Origin: an uncultured Pseudohongiella sp.
GTDB taxonomy: Bacteria; Pseudomonadota; Gammaproteobacteria; Pseudomonadales; Pseudohongiellaceae
Assembly (NCBI GenBank): GCA_902597095.1
Contig: CACJWK010000020.1
Location: forward strand, 1 to 44,537
DNA length: 44,537 nucleotides
Reading direction: 5' to 3'
Part shown: in pieces, positions 37,448 to 44,537 of the stretch
Position numbering within the stretch: the stretch's first letter is position 1
Layout: each line of letters starts with the position of its first letter
Made by a program: the position numbers and the translations under genes
The notes under the pieces: generated by a model
What the model was told of the DNA's origin: nothing
Database searches by the model: none
What the model saw: the letters and a program-made list of their open reading frames with translations, nothing else

Positions 37448-38210
37448 GCGCACCGTCGGCCGACGAGCGGTTTGTCTACGGTTACGATCATTTCTGGTAC
37501 AGGATGGCGCCGATTGCCGATACAGTGCGCACTTCGCAATTCATTTATCCGAAAAACGGCCGGCTGCCTTAACTGGTAGCAGGCGCACCACGCCGGCAGA
37601 GTGGTTTTCTGGCGGATGCCCAGGGGCAACGTCCTGTGCGCACCAGCAGTGGCGGCATCGGTAAAGACGGGCCTGAGGACCGGGGACTGCCTGAACGCTG
37701 CATTCTTGGCCTGAATGGTTTGCCCCCTTACCGGCCGAGCCGGTACAACAACAACCCGCGGATCTTCCAGAACCGGGACCATGTGGTGGGCATGTGTGAA
37801 ATGCAGCATAACGCCCGCATCGTCCCGCTCAGCGACACTCCACCATTGCCAGTGCATATCGGACAGGGTACTCCAGAGGCTACTGGGACGAAGAGACTCT
37901 GGTGGTAGAAACGCGCAATTTCAGTTTCTACACCGCCAGCGTAGCCAATATGGGAACTGGCCGAGACAAATTTCTGACCGAGAGGTTTACCCGTACGAAC
38001 TATGACAGCCTCGAGTATCAGTGGACTCTGGAAGATCTGGCAACCTTCACAGACTCCATTACCGCAGTGCTGCCCATGGCAAAAGTCGCGGGACTGCTTT
38101 ATGCATATGCCTGCCGGGAAGGCAACTATGGGTTACTGAATATTTTGCGCGGCGCCCGAGCAGAAGAGCACAGAGCCGCTGACTCCGGCCCCCAGGTGAG
38201 GGCCAGATGA
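37448..38210 (+). pseudogene. Decayed paralogue of the PDFSGVW-type secreted protein
   Basis: Recognisable pieces follow the same order as the intact gene at 1060-2046. DERFVYGYDHFWY and RTSQFIYPKNGRLP come first, then an in-frame TAA at 37570-37572. The frame resumes with PEDRGLPERCI, SRYNNNPRIFQNRDHVV and EMQHNARIVPL. A frameshift follows near 37865-37885, after which YSRGYWDEETLVVETRNF, LTERFTRTNY and YAYACREGNYGLLNILRGARAEE are in a second frame. The signal peptide and the PDFSGVW start are missing. One nonsense codon, one frameshift and a 5' truncation make an active product very unlikely. It lies directly upstream of the oxidase operon but is unrelated to it. Confidence 0.8.
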
Positions 38211-38323
38211 AGGTTAGATATAGGACCCTGCTGCCGGGCACTACGGACCTGACTGCCATTCCTTGCCTTCGCGAATTTTAGTACCATATCTAGACGTTCC
38301 GGTTTTCAAAGAGAGCAATTCCT

Positions 38324-41017
38324 TTGTCTGAAGTACTTGACGCCAGCGCCGTCCGCGAGTGGCCATCCTCACCTTCGCCCGAAGGTCAAAACCACCCTTT
38401 GCCAGATGCGGTTACCCATAACGACCTGATTCGTGCCCACGGGATCGCCGCATTCACGATGCTGCTACTGGCGGTTACCTTCGGAATCGTCGCCTCCTTG
38501 CAGTTTTTCCTGCCAGAATTAACCAGCGAGATAGCCAGCTGGGGCCGCCTCCGATTCGCTCACACACAGGGCATCATGCTGGGATGGCTCGGCAATGCGT
38601 TTATCGCGTTTCTTTATCTCGCCGTACCGGTTTTAAGTGGGAGACCCGTCACCAGTGAAAAGCTTGGCTGGTTTCTGTTTGGTCTGTGGAATTTCGGTGT
38701 ACTCCTGCCCGGATGGCTTCTGGTACTTAACGGCTACAGCCAGCCACTGGAATGGGCAGAATTCCCGCTGCTGGTCGATGCTGTCATGATTGGCGGGCTC
38801 ACGCTCGCGGCAATGCAATTCTTACCGCCCTTTTTCACACGCGGATTTGAGAATCTGTACGTCTCAAGCTGGTACATAATCGGTGGGCTGGTGTTCTCAC
38901 TGATGAGTTTTCCAATGGGCAATATCGTTCCGGAATTTATACCCGGGGCTGCGGGTGCCGCCTTCAGTGGGCTCTGGATTCATGACGCTGTTGGCCTTTT
39001 TGTGACACCAATGGCACTGGCGATTCTTTACTATGTCATTCCGGCCAGTACGGGTCGCCCGGTCTTCAGCCATTTTTTGTCCATGTTAGGATTCTGGGGC
39101 CTATTCTTTCTCTATCCCCTGAACGGAACCCACCACTACATTTACTCAGTCATCCCCATGGCCACCCAGACCATCGCAATTCTGGCCTCGACTCTCCTGG
39201 GCCTGGTAGTGGTGGTAGTGGTCAGCAATCTCATGCTTTCGCAACGCGGCACCGGCTGGCTACCGAAAAATCCTGCGCTGCGTTTTGCCTCAACGTCTGT
39301 GCTGTTCTATTTCATCGTCAGCCTGCAAGGCTCCGCGCAGGCCAACATGGGGTTCAGTGAGACTATTCATTTCACCGACTACATTATAGGGCATTCTCAT
39401 CTCGCAATGCTGGGTTTCGCGACCTTTGCCAGCATCGCAGGACTGCTTCACGCCTGGCAGAAAATGACAGATGCCCCGTACCACGCCGGAGCTATCAACG
39501 CCGCGTACTGGCTGACCACGATCGGCATTGTCGTGATGGTCAGTGATCTGACGCTCGCCGGTCTCGCGCAGGGGGACCTCTGGAAATCCGGGGCGCCAGG
39601 GGTCGTCTCGCTGCGGGCCTCCGAGCCCTACTGGGTTATCAGAACCCTTTCCGCCATTCCGGTCACCGCTGGCTTCGGTCTGTTGTGCTACGGCTTGCTT
39701 AAGGGGCCAAGAGGAGCCGGCGCAAGAGCACTGGCCGAAGCCAGGGCAACGATCAGTCAAGCCGGACAGTCAGTCACCGGCGAAAGTCATCAGAATCCGC
39801 TTAAAGCGCTGCGGATGTCCTATATTGCAGCCTCAGTTGCGGGAGTCACCTTCTTCATTCTTTCGGTTTCTCTGCTGGGACTGCTGCCCCGTTCGACCCT
39901 GAATGATCAGATTGCGTCACTGGCACCGACGGCCAGCTTGGAACTGACTGCCTCTGAGCACCGGGGTCGGCAAATCTATGCCAGAGAAGGCTGCGCCTAC
40001 TGTCACACGCAACAGATCCGGTTCATCGAGGCCGACATCGAACGCTTCGGTGCAGCGACTCTGGCCTGGGAAGACAGCATGGAAACTCCTCACATGCTCG
40101 GGACACGGCGGATTGGCCCCGATCTGTCCAGAGCCGCGAATACCCGCACGGATCAGTGGCACTTGGCTCATCTGTTCGCGCCCCGAAGCGTGGTACCCAG
40201 GTCAATCATGCCCTCCTATCCCGAATTTTTCGATGGCACGCCCACCAAGCCCCGCCAGGAGGCACTGGATCTGGTTGCCTATCTCAACACCTTAGGTCGA
40301 AGTCGGGAATTGGCGTGGCCAGAAGGCGAGATCGCTATGCGCCTGGCTTCCGGGGACGATCAGTGGACTCTGATGTCGCTGGACGCCGACCAGCTTAACG
40401 CGCATCCAGCGCGCCCTCGCCCCCGTGGCAACGCCCCCAGCCTGCGGGATCAGGCACCTGCCCGCGAAGGCCGCAGGCTGTGGGCACAAAATTGCGAAGG
40501 CTGCCATGGCGAAGACGGCGCCGGTGATGGCCCTGCCGCAGCCTGGCTGCAGCCGGCGCCGGTCAACCTGACAGAGCATGAGTACCGCACAGATTTGCTG
40601 GCTGACATTCTCTACAACGGGGTATACGGCAGCTCGATGCCGGGCTGGCGCGACCACAGCCCTGCGCAACTGGCCGCGCTGGTTCAGGTCATCCAGAGCT
40701 GCAGCAAAATCGAGCCAATCCCCAGCGACAGCAACACCACACTCGGCGCCGAAGTCTTTCAGACACACTGCGCCGAGTGTCACGGCGAGGCAGGTGATGG
40801 GAACGGCTTTGCGGTCGCGAATCTGCCCATCCCAATTCCACCGACCGACTTCACCCGGGAGCGGCTTAGCATGGCAGCCAGCCTCAGGGTTCTGAATCAG
40901 GGCGTTGCCGGAACCACCATGGCGCCCTGGGGCGACCGGCTCAGCGAGACTGAAATCAGGGCTGTCGCCAGTTATCTGCAAACACTTTATCAGCCTGAAA
41001 CAGGAGCTGGCGAATGA
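38324..41017 (+). CDS. Fused cbb3-type oxidase: CcoN - CcoO - cytochrome c - cytochrome c
   Basis: An 897-residue terminal oxidase in one chain. Residues 35-460 are the 12-helix catalytic subunit: His80 and His359 for the low-spin haem b, His220, His270 and His271 for CuB, Tyr264 six residues before His270 as in the cbb3 cross-link, and His357 for haem b3. A helix at about 500-521 then leads to a CcoO domain (CAYCH 557-561, axial Met629 in SIMPSYP). Two more cytochrome c domains follow: CEGCH (724-728, Met772) and CAECH (816-820, Met866), as in CcoP. CcoN, CcoO and CcoP are usually separate proteins. The TTG start at 38324 has GAGAG eight bases upstream; no ATG alternative fits. It is followed by overlapping downstream genes. 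No assembly genes (ccoGHIS) are nearby. Confidence 0.88.
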   Translation: MSEVLDASAVREWPSSPSPEGQNHPLPDAVTHNDLIRAHGIAAFTMLLLAVTFGIVASLQFFLPELTSEIASWGRLRFAHTQGIMLGWLGNAFIAFLYLAVPVLSGRPVTSEKLGWFLFGLWNFGVLLPGWLLVLNGYSQPLEWAEFPLLVDAVMIGGLTLAAMQFLPPFFTRGFENLYVSSWYIIGGLVFSLMSFPMGNIVPEFIPGAAGAAFSGLWIHDAVGLFVTPMALAILYYVIPASTGRPVFSHFLSMLGFWGLFFLYPLNGTHHYIYSVIPMATQTIAILASTLLGLVVVVVVSNLMLSQRGTGWLPKNPALRFASTSVLFYFIVSLQGSAQANMGFSETIHFTDYIIGHSHLAMLGFATFASIAGLLHAWQKMTDAPYHAGAINAAYWLTTIGIVVMVSDLTLAGLAQGDLWKSGAPGVVSLRASEPYWVIRTLSAIPVTAGFGLLCYGLLKGPRGAGARALAEARATISQAGQSVTGESHQNPLKALRMSYIAASVAGVTFFILSVSLLGLLPRSTLNDQIASLAPTASLELTASEHRGRQIYAREGCAYCHTQQIRFIEADIERFGAATLAWEDSMETPHMLGTRRIGPDLSRAANTRTDQWHLAHLFAPRSVVPRSIMPSYPEFFDGTPTKPRQEALDLVAYLNTLGRSRELAWPEGEIAMRLASGDDQWTLMSLDADQLNAHPARPRPRGNAPSLRDQAPAREGRRLWAQNCEGCHGEDGAGDGPAAAWLQPAPVNLTEHEYRTDLLADILYNGVYGSSMPGWRDHSPAQLAALVQVIQSCSKIEPIPSDSNTTLGAEVFQTHCAECHGEAGDGNGFAVANLPIPIPPTDFTRERLSMAASLRVLNQGVAGTTMAPWGDRLSETEIRAVASYLQTLYQPETGAGE

Positions 41018-41184
41018 TCAGCGCACTGATTGTTTATGGGACCCTTAGTGCTGTTGTCAGCTACAGCCTGCTGTACTGGCTGAAACCCGGATGGCGCCAG
41101 AGTATTGAGCAGCCAAAGCATATTTTCCAGCGTCAGCTCGACGCGTATGATAGTCAGCAACAATCAGACGAGAGGGCCCCATGA
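41014..41184 (+). CDS. 56-residue single-pass membrane peptide of the oxidase operon
   Basis: A short gene whose ATG overlaps the oxidase stop (ATGA at 41014-41017) and whose TGA (41182-41184) overlaps the next start (ATGA at 41181-41184). The product begins MISALIVYGTLSAVVSYSLLYWL, one membrane helix, followed by a charged soluble tail (KPGWRQSIEQPKHIFQRQLDAY is the first part in two steps of the same helix). Position and size resemble CcoQ or the small CcoH/CcoS-like subunits of cbb3 oxidases, but I see no sequence motif proving it. GGAG lies at 41003-41006, eight bases before the start. Double coupling makes it very likely real. Confidence 0.7.
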   Translation: MISALIVYGTLSAVVSYSLLYWLKPGWRQSIEQPKHIFQRQLDAYDSQQQSDERAP

Positions 41185-42134
41185 GCCGAGAGCGAGTTCT
41201 ATACCCACAGCGTGGCGCTGCGCAGGCCGAACTGCTTATAGCCGCCTCCATCGGTCTGTGCGTCGTTCTGGGCACGCTGTGGCTACAAGGCGAACCGCCA
41301 GCAGAGCGCTACAGCGACCCCAGCGTGGAATATGGACGCCAGCTTATTCGCGACACCGCGCTGAATATGGGCCCAGCCCATGAAGACCCGACCATGCGAT
41401 ATACCGGCACTTCCATGGACTGCGCCTCCTGTCACCTCGACACCGGCACCCGGCCCGGCACGCTGTCGCTGTTACAGGCTGCCCAGCGCTATCCCCGATT
41501 TTCCGGCCGCGACGGCAGGGAGGGAGATCTCAGAGACCGCATCAATGGTTGCATGACGCGCAGTATGAACGGCAGGGAACTGGATCGGGAGAGCGTTCAG
41601 ATGCGCTCGATGGAAATGTATATCAGACAGCTCAATAATCAGTACGCTGTCATGGGACAGACTCGCCAGATGCCGGACGAGCCATCCGCGTTTACTGAGC
41701 CTGACCGGGCCGCTGATGTGGCTGCGGGCAGGCTGGTCTTTGAGGCGAATTGTGCAGTCTGTCACGGGTCCGACGGTCAGGGCCTGCTGGCTGCGATTGA
41801 TAGATCAGAAGGGTATCTGTTTCCCCCGCTGTGGGGGCCGGACAGCTTCAACAACGGCGCAGGCATGACGCGTCTTCTGACTGCAGCGCGCTTTATCAAG
41901 GCACGGATGCCTCTGGGCAAGCCAGACCTGACTGACGACGAGGCCTACGATGTCGCAGCGTATATGAATTCCCACGAAAGGCCGCAGCGACCGAATCTGG
42001 AAGTCGACTATCCTGATTTAAAAAATAAGCCAGTCGACAGCCCCTATCCGCCCTACGCTGATGAATTCCCGGTCGAACAGCATCGACTGGGGCCGTTTCA
42101 GCCGATCCGTGATTTTTACCGAGGGCTGGAGTAA
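41181..42134 (+). CDS. Membrane-anchored dihaem cytochrome c, TsdA (thiosulfate dehydrogenase)-like
   Basis: A 317-residue protein with an N-terminal anchor helix (about 17-36) and two cytochrome c domains. Haem 1 is CASCH (81-85); the segment RINGCMTRSMNG places Cys124 where TsdA proteins have the unusual cysteine axial ligand. Haem 2 is CAVCH (191-195), followed by LFPPLWGPDSFNNGAGM (Met229) and RMPLG (Met243), a further TsdA hallmark. TsdA oxidises two thiosulfates to tetrathionate or runs in reverse; anchored homologues may act on other sulfur compounds or only carry electrons. The start overlaps the stop of the 56-residue peptide, so it is co-translated with the oxidase and would be a natural donor to it. 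A SoxA-like role is less likely. Confidence 0.83.
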   Translation: MSRERVLYPQRGAAQAELLIAASIGLCVVLGTLWLQGEPPAERYSDPSVEYGRQLIRDTALNMGPAHEDPTMRYTGTSMDCASCHLDTGTRPGTLSLLQAAQRYPRFSGRDGREGDLRDRINGCMTRSMNGRELDRESVQMRSMEMYIRQLNNQYAVMGQTRQMPDEPSAFTEPDRAADVAAGRLVFEANCAVCHGSDGQGLLAAIDRSEGYLFPPLWGPDSFNNGAGMTRLLTAARFIKARMPLGKPDLTDDEAYDVAAYMNSHERPQRPNLEVDYPDLKNKPVDSPYPPYADEFPVEQHRLGPFQPIRDFYRGLE

Positions 42135-42170
42135 ATACGGCTCGGTTCCAAAGCAGTACGAACCAGGGAA

Positions 42171-42198
42171 GCCCCGGAACAGAGTTGACTCCCGGGGC
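42171..42198. terminator. Hairpin between convergent genes, possible terminator
   Basis: The arms GCCCCGG (42171-42177) and CCGGGGC (42192-42198) are perfectly complementary, and the loop can form a further GAG/CTC step. It lies 37 bp after the TsdA-like stop and 74 bp before the convergent DsrE-like stop. It has no T-run on either side, so intrinsic termination is doubtful. Confidence 0.35.
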
Positions 42199-42271
42199 GC
42201 AGCCATTCAGGGTCTTCTCAACAGGCACTTGCCTGCAAGTTGAATGTCTCAGACTGAAGTTCAATGCCTGA

Positions 42272-42976
42272 CTAGCCTGCGTAGCGCAGGCTGTAGCCAT
42301 ACTCCTGCGACCGGGTGGCCGCCATAACGCCGGCAGGCACAAACCGACTGGTGGCGATGTTTTCCTGTATCAACTCCGCGTAGTGGCTGGCTGCAGACTG
42401 CCCGGTATCCGCAGAGAGCCGGCGGGACATGGAGTGCGTCGCACGATTGCAGATGGCAAAGTGAACGCCGCGCCCGCGGACATGCTCAAGCGTATTGCCG
42501 ATATTGCCGAAATTCGCCCCTTCAAGGTTTAGCGGATTCACCGCAAGCGGGCTGTCCCCACCGGGAACAGAGAGCCTGGTTACACGGCTGAACACTTCTC
42601 CGTACTTCTGCCACATGGCATCGGTATAGCCTAATGCCGTCGCGGCGTGCCGGAAACAGACAATCATCGCGTACTCATCATCTGCACCAGCGTAATCTTC
42701 CTGATGCGCAGAAAGAATGTTGTTTGCATAAAGCACGGCGGTGGCGCCCCCCACCCCGCTCGCTGAATCGATGAAAACCCGATGATCCTTATCGCCGGCC
42801 AGACTCCCCATCCAGGCGTCCTTGTCGTGGCGAGGAGGTCGAAACCCCTCGCCATCCAACCCCTGCGCCTTGGCAGCGCGACTGCCGGACGCCAGGGCAC
42901 CCGCAGTTGCAGCCATGCCGACACCCGCGAGGAAGCGCCGACGATGGGTCCGCGCAGCGTTCCGGTCCTCACTCAT
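42272..42976 (-). CDS. Tat-exported DsrE-like protein
   Basis: A 234-residue protein with a twin-arginine signal (HRRRFLAGVGMAATAGALASG, residues 12-31 approximately) after a short charged start; GGAAGG lies upstream of the ATG at 42976. The mature part follows the DsrE/DsrF fold: HRVFIDSASGVGG, a helix, EYAMIVCFRHAATALGY, then VRGRGVHFAICNRAT with Cys in strand 4, and VPAGVMAATRSQEYGYSL at the end. DsrE-type proteins transfer sulfur or act as redox-linked accessory proteins; exported ones lack a defined role. It faces the oxidase/TsdA-like operon tail to tail, which fits a sulfur-related neighbourhood but does not prove a link. Confidence 0.72.
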   Translation of the reverse strand: MSEDRNAARTHRRRFLAGVGMAATAGALASGSRAAKAQGLDGEGFRPPRHDKDAWMGSLAGDKDHRVFIDSASGVGGATAVLYANNILSAHQEDYAGADDEYAMIVCFRHAATALGYTDAMWQKYGEVFSRVTRLSVPGGDSPLAVNPLNLEGANFGNIGNTLEHVRGRGVHFAICNRATHSMSRRLSADTGQSAASHYAELIQENIATSRFVPAGVMAATRSQEYGYSLRYAG

Positions 42977-43011
42977 GGGCCTTCCGTCTTTGCCAGCGAG
43001 GCGGATTGCTA

Positions 43012-43593
43012 TTAATTGGAGTATTCCGTGCCGTTAACAGGAATCATCAGATGCGCACCCGAAGTGCCAGACCGCATCATCCAGGGAGTGCCCTCGCCAG
43101 CAAGCGAATTGTCTCGCTGAGAGCCGGTAGGCATACCCAGTTGTTCCGCAGTGGCGTTGGGAAGCGACACCACGAACAGATACTGAATGCGATCAGAAGT
43201 GTCGAAGCGTCGATAGCTCAGTGCACCGAACTGGCGCGGAGGAATGTCACCGGAGTCTTCAGCACGTTGCAGCGCCATCTGCAGTTCATCGCCTTCAATA
43301 CCCTGTGCTGACAATTTGGCCTGCAGATCACGTCTGGCGCGCTGAGAAACAGGTCCGCAGCGGGTGAAACCTTCATCGTCAGTGGGCTGACATTCAACGT
43401 GATTACTGCCGACTTTCAAAGTCACACGATTGCCTTCATCGTCATAGGTATAAACGGTGGCATCAGCGCGAAGATCGATCGGCAGCGGCGACAGGGCCTT
43501 GTCAATCGTTGCCTGATCGGTTTGCGCGGTAGCGCCTTTGGCACAGAGCAGGCCTGCCGTAATGACAGCAGCAGTGTGTTTAATTCTGTTCAT
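43012..43593 (-). CDS. Small secreted protein of unknown function
   Basis: A 193-residue protein with a clear signal peptide (MNRIKHTAAVITAGLLCAKGATAQ) and GGGAGA in front of ATG 43593. The mature part begins with IDKALSPLPIDLRADATVYTYDD, contains a Cys pair (VECQPTDDEGFTRCGPV) that may form a disulfide, a charged helix (LQAKLSAQGIEGDELQMALQ) and a final region with QYLFVVSLPNATAEQLGMP. I do not recognise the family. It lies 35 bp upstream of the DsrE-like gene on the same strand, and the two may be one operon. Confidence 0.65.
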   Translation of the reverse strand: MNRIKHTAAVITAGLLCAKGATAQTDQATIDKALSPLPIDLRADATVYTYDDEGNRVTLKVGSNHVECQPTDDEGFTRCGPVSQRARRDLQAKLSAQGIEGDELQMALQRAEDSGDIPPRQFGALSYRRFDTSDRIQYLFVVSLPNATAEQLGMPTGSQRDNSLAGEGTPWMMRSGTSGAHLMIPVNGTEYSN

Positions 43594-43810
43594 AACAATC
43601 TCCCATGAGCGATCTTGTAAAGCTGCCTTTTTTCGACAGGATTTTTGTGTTCATAGACGCACAGGCCATCGGGTCACCGTCGCACGTCTCGTTTCGACCC
43701 CTTAACATAACCGCTCCGGTCGGGAGTGAAAAGTCATTATCTGTTACAGCGATGGCGCCAGGCAGCACCCGCAGTCAGCGAGTATGCAGCTATAAAACGG
43801 CCCGCCCGTC

Positions 43811-44537
43811 TCATCGGTTCTCGTAACTCACACCCATGCCCGCACGCGCGTCGTTACTGACCCCGTAAGCCGGAATCGGATAGCGCAAACCGTTGGCGGA
43901 CAGCTGCTCCAGCCCGGCAATCACTTTAGGCAGAAATTTTGGCGGAATGGCCATCAGTAATTCATCCTCCATCACACCGCCATAGCGGCGCTCAGCAAAA
44001 CACGGAATGGACAAACTGGGCTCACCCGTTTTGAGTGCCCTGCCCCAGGAATCGGCACACGAAGACTCGCCGACGCAGCCCCATTCAAGCTTCTTGTACC
44101 CGCTGTACTGGAGACCGTTGATGAACAGGATCATCTGAGCAGGTGTTGCATAAATCAGACAGATGTCCGGAGGGTCAAGCCTGCCACTGGCCATCGGGCT
44201 CACCGCCATCGCCTGATACCTGCCGAAAGGCACAACATCCATAGCCTTTTGATGAGAACTGGCACTTTCTGAGTCTGCATACCAGACACCCTCATAGCGC
44301 TCACCGCGTAACCATTCCTCATCTTGGTTCGAGAGTCCAATGACGGCGCGGCACTGCGTACCAACCAGATCTTCCGCGGTAATGCCAACGGTCCATCCGT
44401 TGCGCGCCGCCATACCGACAATTTGATCAGTGGTGTGAATCGCACTGGGGCGACGGATGCGCGGCACAGATTCCATAGCGTCAACATGATCAAACAGCTT
44501 CATTGCAACAGGGGTCGTTCTGAGCCGCAGCAAGCGA
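43811..44537 (-). CDS. DUF169-family protein, 5' end outside the window
   Basis: At least 240 residues; the frame runs past the window edge, so the true start is missing, probably by some 20 residues. It begins LRTTPVAMKLF, the usual DUF169 opening, followed by VGMAARNGWTVGITAEDLVGTQCRAVIGL, FGRYQAMAVSPM, PDICLIYATPAQMILFINGLQY and CFAERRYGGVMEDELLMAIPPKFLPKVIAGLEQL. DUF169 proteins have several conserved cysteines (here CVGESSCADSWG and IPCF) and no established function; some lie beside metal or C1-metabolism genes. It is 217 bp upstream of the small secreted protein gene on the same strand. Confidence 0.82.
   Translation of the reverse strand, partial: RLLRLRTTPVAMKLFDHVDAMESVPRIRRPSAIHTTDQIVGMAARNGWTVGITAEDLVGTQCRAVIGLSNQDEEWLRGERYEGVWYADSESASSHQKAMDVVPFGRYQAMAVSPMASGRLDPPDICLIYATPAQMILFINGLQYSGYKKLEWGCVGESSCADSWGRALKTGEPSLSIPCFAERRYGGVMEDELLMAIPPKFLPKVIAGLEQLSANGLRYPIPAYGVSNDARAGMGVSYENR

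Noticed and set aside
38211-38323. FNR/Anr box upstream of the oxidase
   Set aside because: I looked for TTGAT-N4-ATCAA and found no acceptable match, so oxygen-responsive control cannot be claimed.
38324-39700. NO reductase (NorB) identity of the oxidase domain
   Set aside because: The cbb3-type Tyr264 six residues before the HH pair, the THFT/GHSH-type haem b3 region and the attached CcoO domain point to a C-type oxygen reductase, and the NorB glutamates were not seen.
42274-42292. Perfect hairpin AGCCTGCG-TAG-CGCAGGCT
   Set aside because: It lies within the last codons of the DsrE-like gene and has no T-run, so it may simply reflect coding sequence; not listed as a terminator.

Overview
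The window looks like chromosomal DNA of a GC-rich (by eye mid-50s percent) Gram-negative aerobe, most plausibly a marine-type gammaproteobacterium. The reasons are an IscR-controlled suf operon, periplasmic PQQ and c-type cytochrome enzymes, Tat substrates, an outer-membrane porin of the alginate-export family, and families common in oligotrophic marine gammaproteobacteria. This placement is inference. I see no rRNA, tRNA, CRISPR array, transposase or phage gene.

Layout. 1-181: a degenerate 12-bp tandem repeat at the window edge. 182-4771 (minus strand): a CIA30-like protein, a secreted protein of an uncharacterised family, a secreted YtcJ-like amidohydrolase and a frameshifted SGNH hydrolase. 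4917-10233 (plus): a Tat-exported PhoD-like phosphatase, a glutamate dehydrogenase, a sterol-desaturase-family membrane enzyme and a small membrane protein. 10267-17626: a PQQ dehydrogenase with a cytochrome c tail (minus), then a secreted beta-helix protein, a DUF819 transporter-like protein and a PqaA-like protein (plus). 17705-23188: an AT-richer alpha/beta hydrolase, a hydrolase/TetR pair whose regulator has an internal stop, a palindromic operator, an NhaC antiporter and a broken CHAT protein. 23359-30262: the operon iscR-sufB-sufC-sufD-sufS-sufA-sufT-sufE behind a near-perfect IscR type-1 site. 30476-32954: an MFS remnant, an acyl-CoA ligase and a YqaA-like membrane protein. 32973-37183 (minus): a porin and an M1 aminopeptidase. 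37398-38210: GC-rich palindromes followed by a decayed paralogue of the gene at 1060-2046. 38324-42134: a terminal-oxidase operon. 42272-44537 (minus): a Tat-exported DsrE-like protein, a small secreted protein and a partial DUF169 protein.

The most unusual locus is 38324-42134. One 897-residue polypeptide joins a cbb3-type catalytic subunit (CcoN), a CcoO-like monohaem cytochrome and two further CcoP-like cytochrome c domains. It is followed, with start/stop overlaps on both sides, by a 56-residue single-pass membrane peptide and a membrane-anchored dihaem cytochrome of the TsdA (thiosulfate dehydrogenase) type. All haem b and CuB ligands, the cross-link tyrosine and five CxxCH sites in total can be read. 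Convergent to it is a Tat-exported DsrE-like protein, a family associated with sulfur transfer. I infer a compact respiratory module that could pass electrons from thiosulfate or a related sulfur compound to oxygen.

The second theme is gene decay. Five loci carry frameshifts, in-frame stops or truncations (SGNH hydrolase, TetR, CHAT, MFS, and the paralogue at 37448-38210) among otherwise intact genes. These are either real pseudogenes or, for the single-base cases, sequencing or assembly errors.
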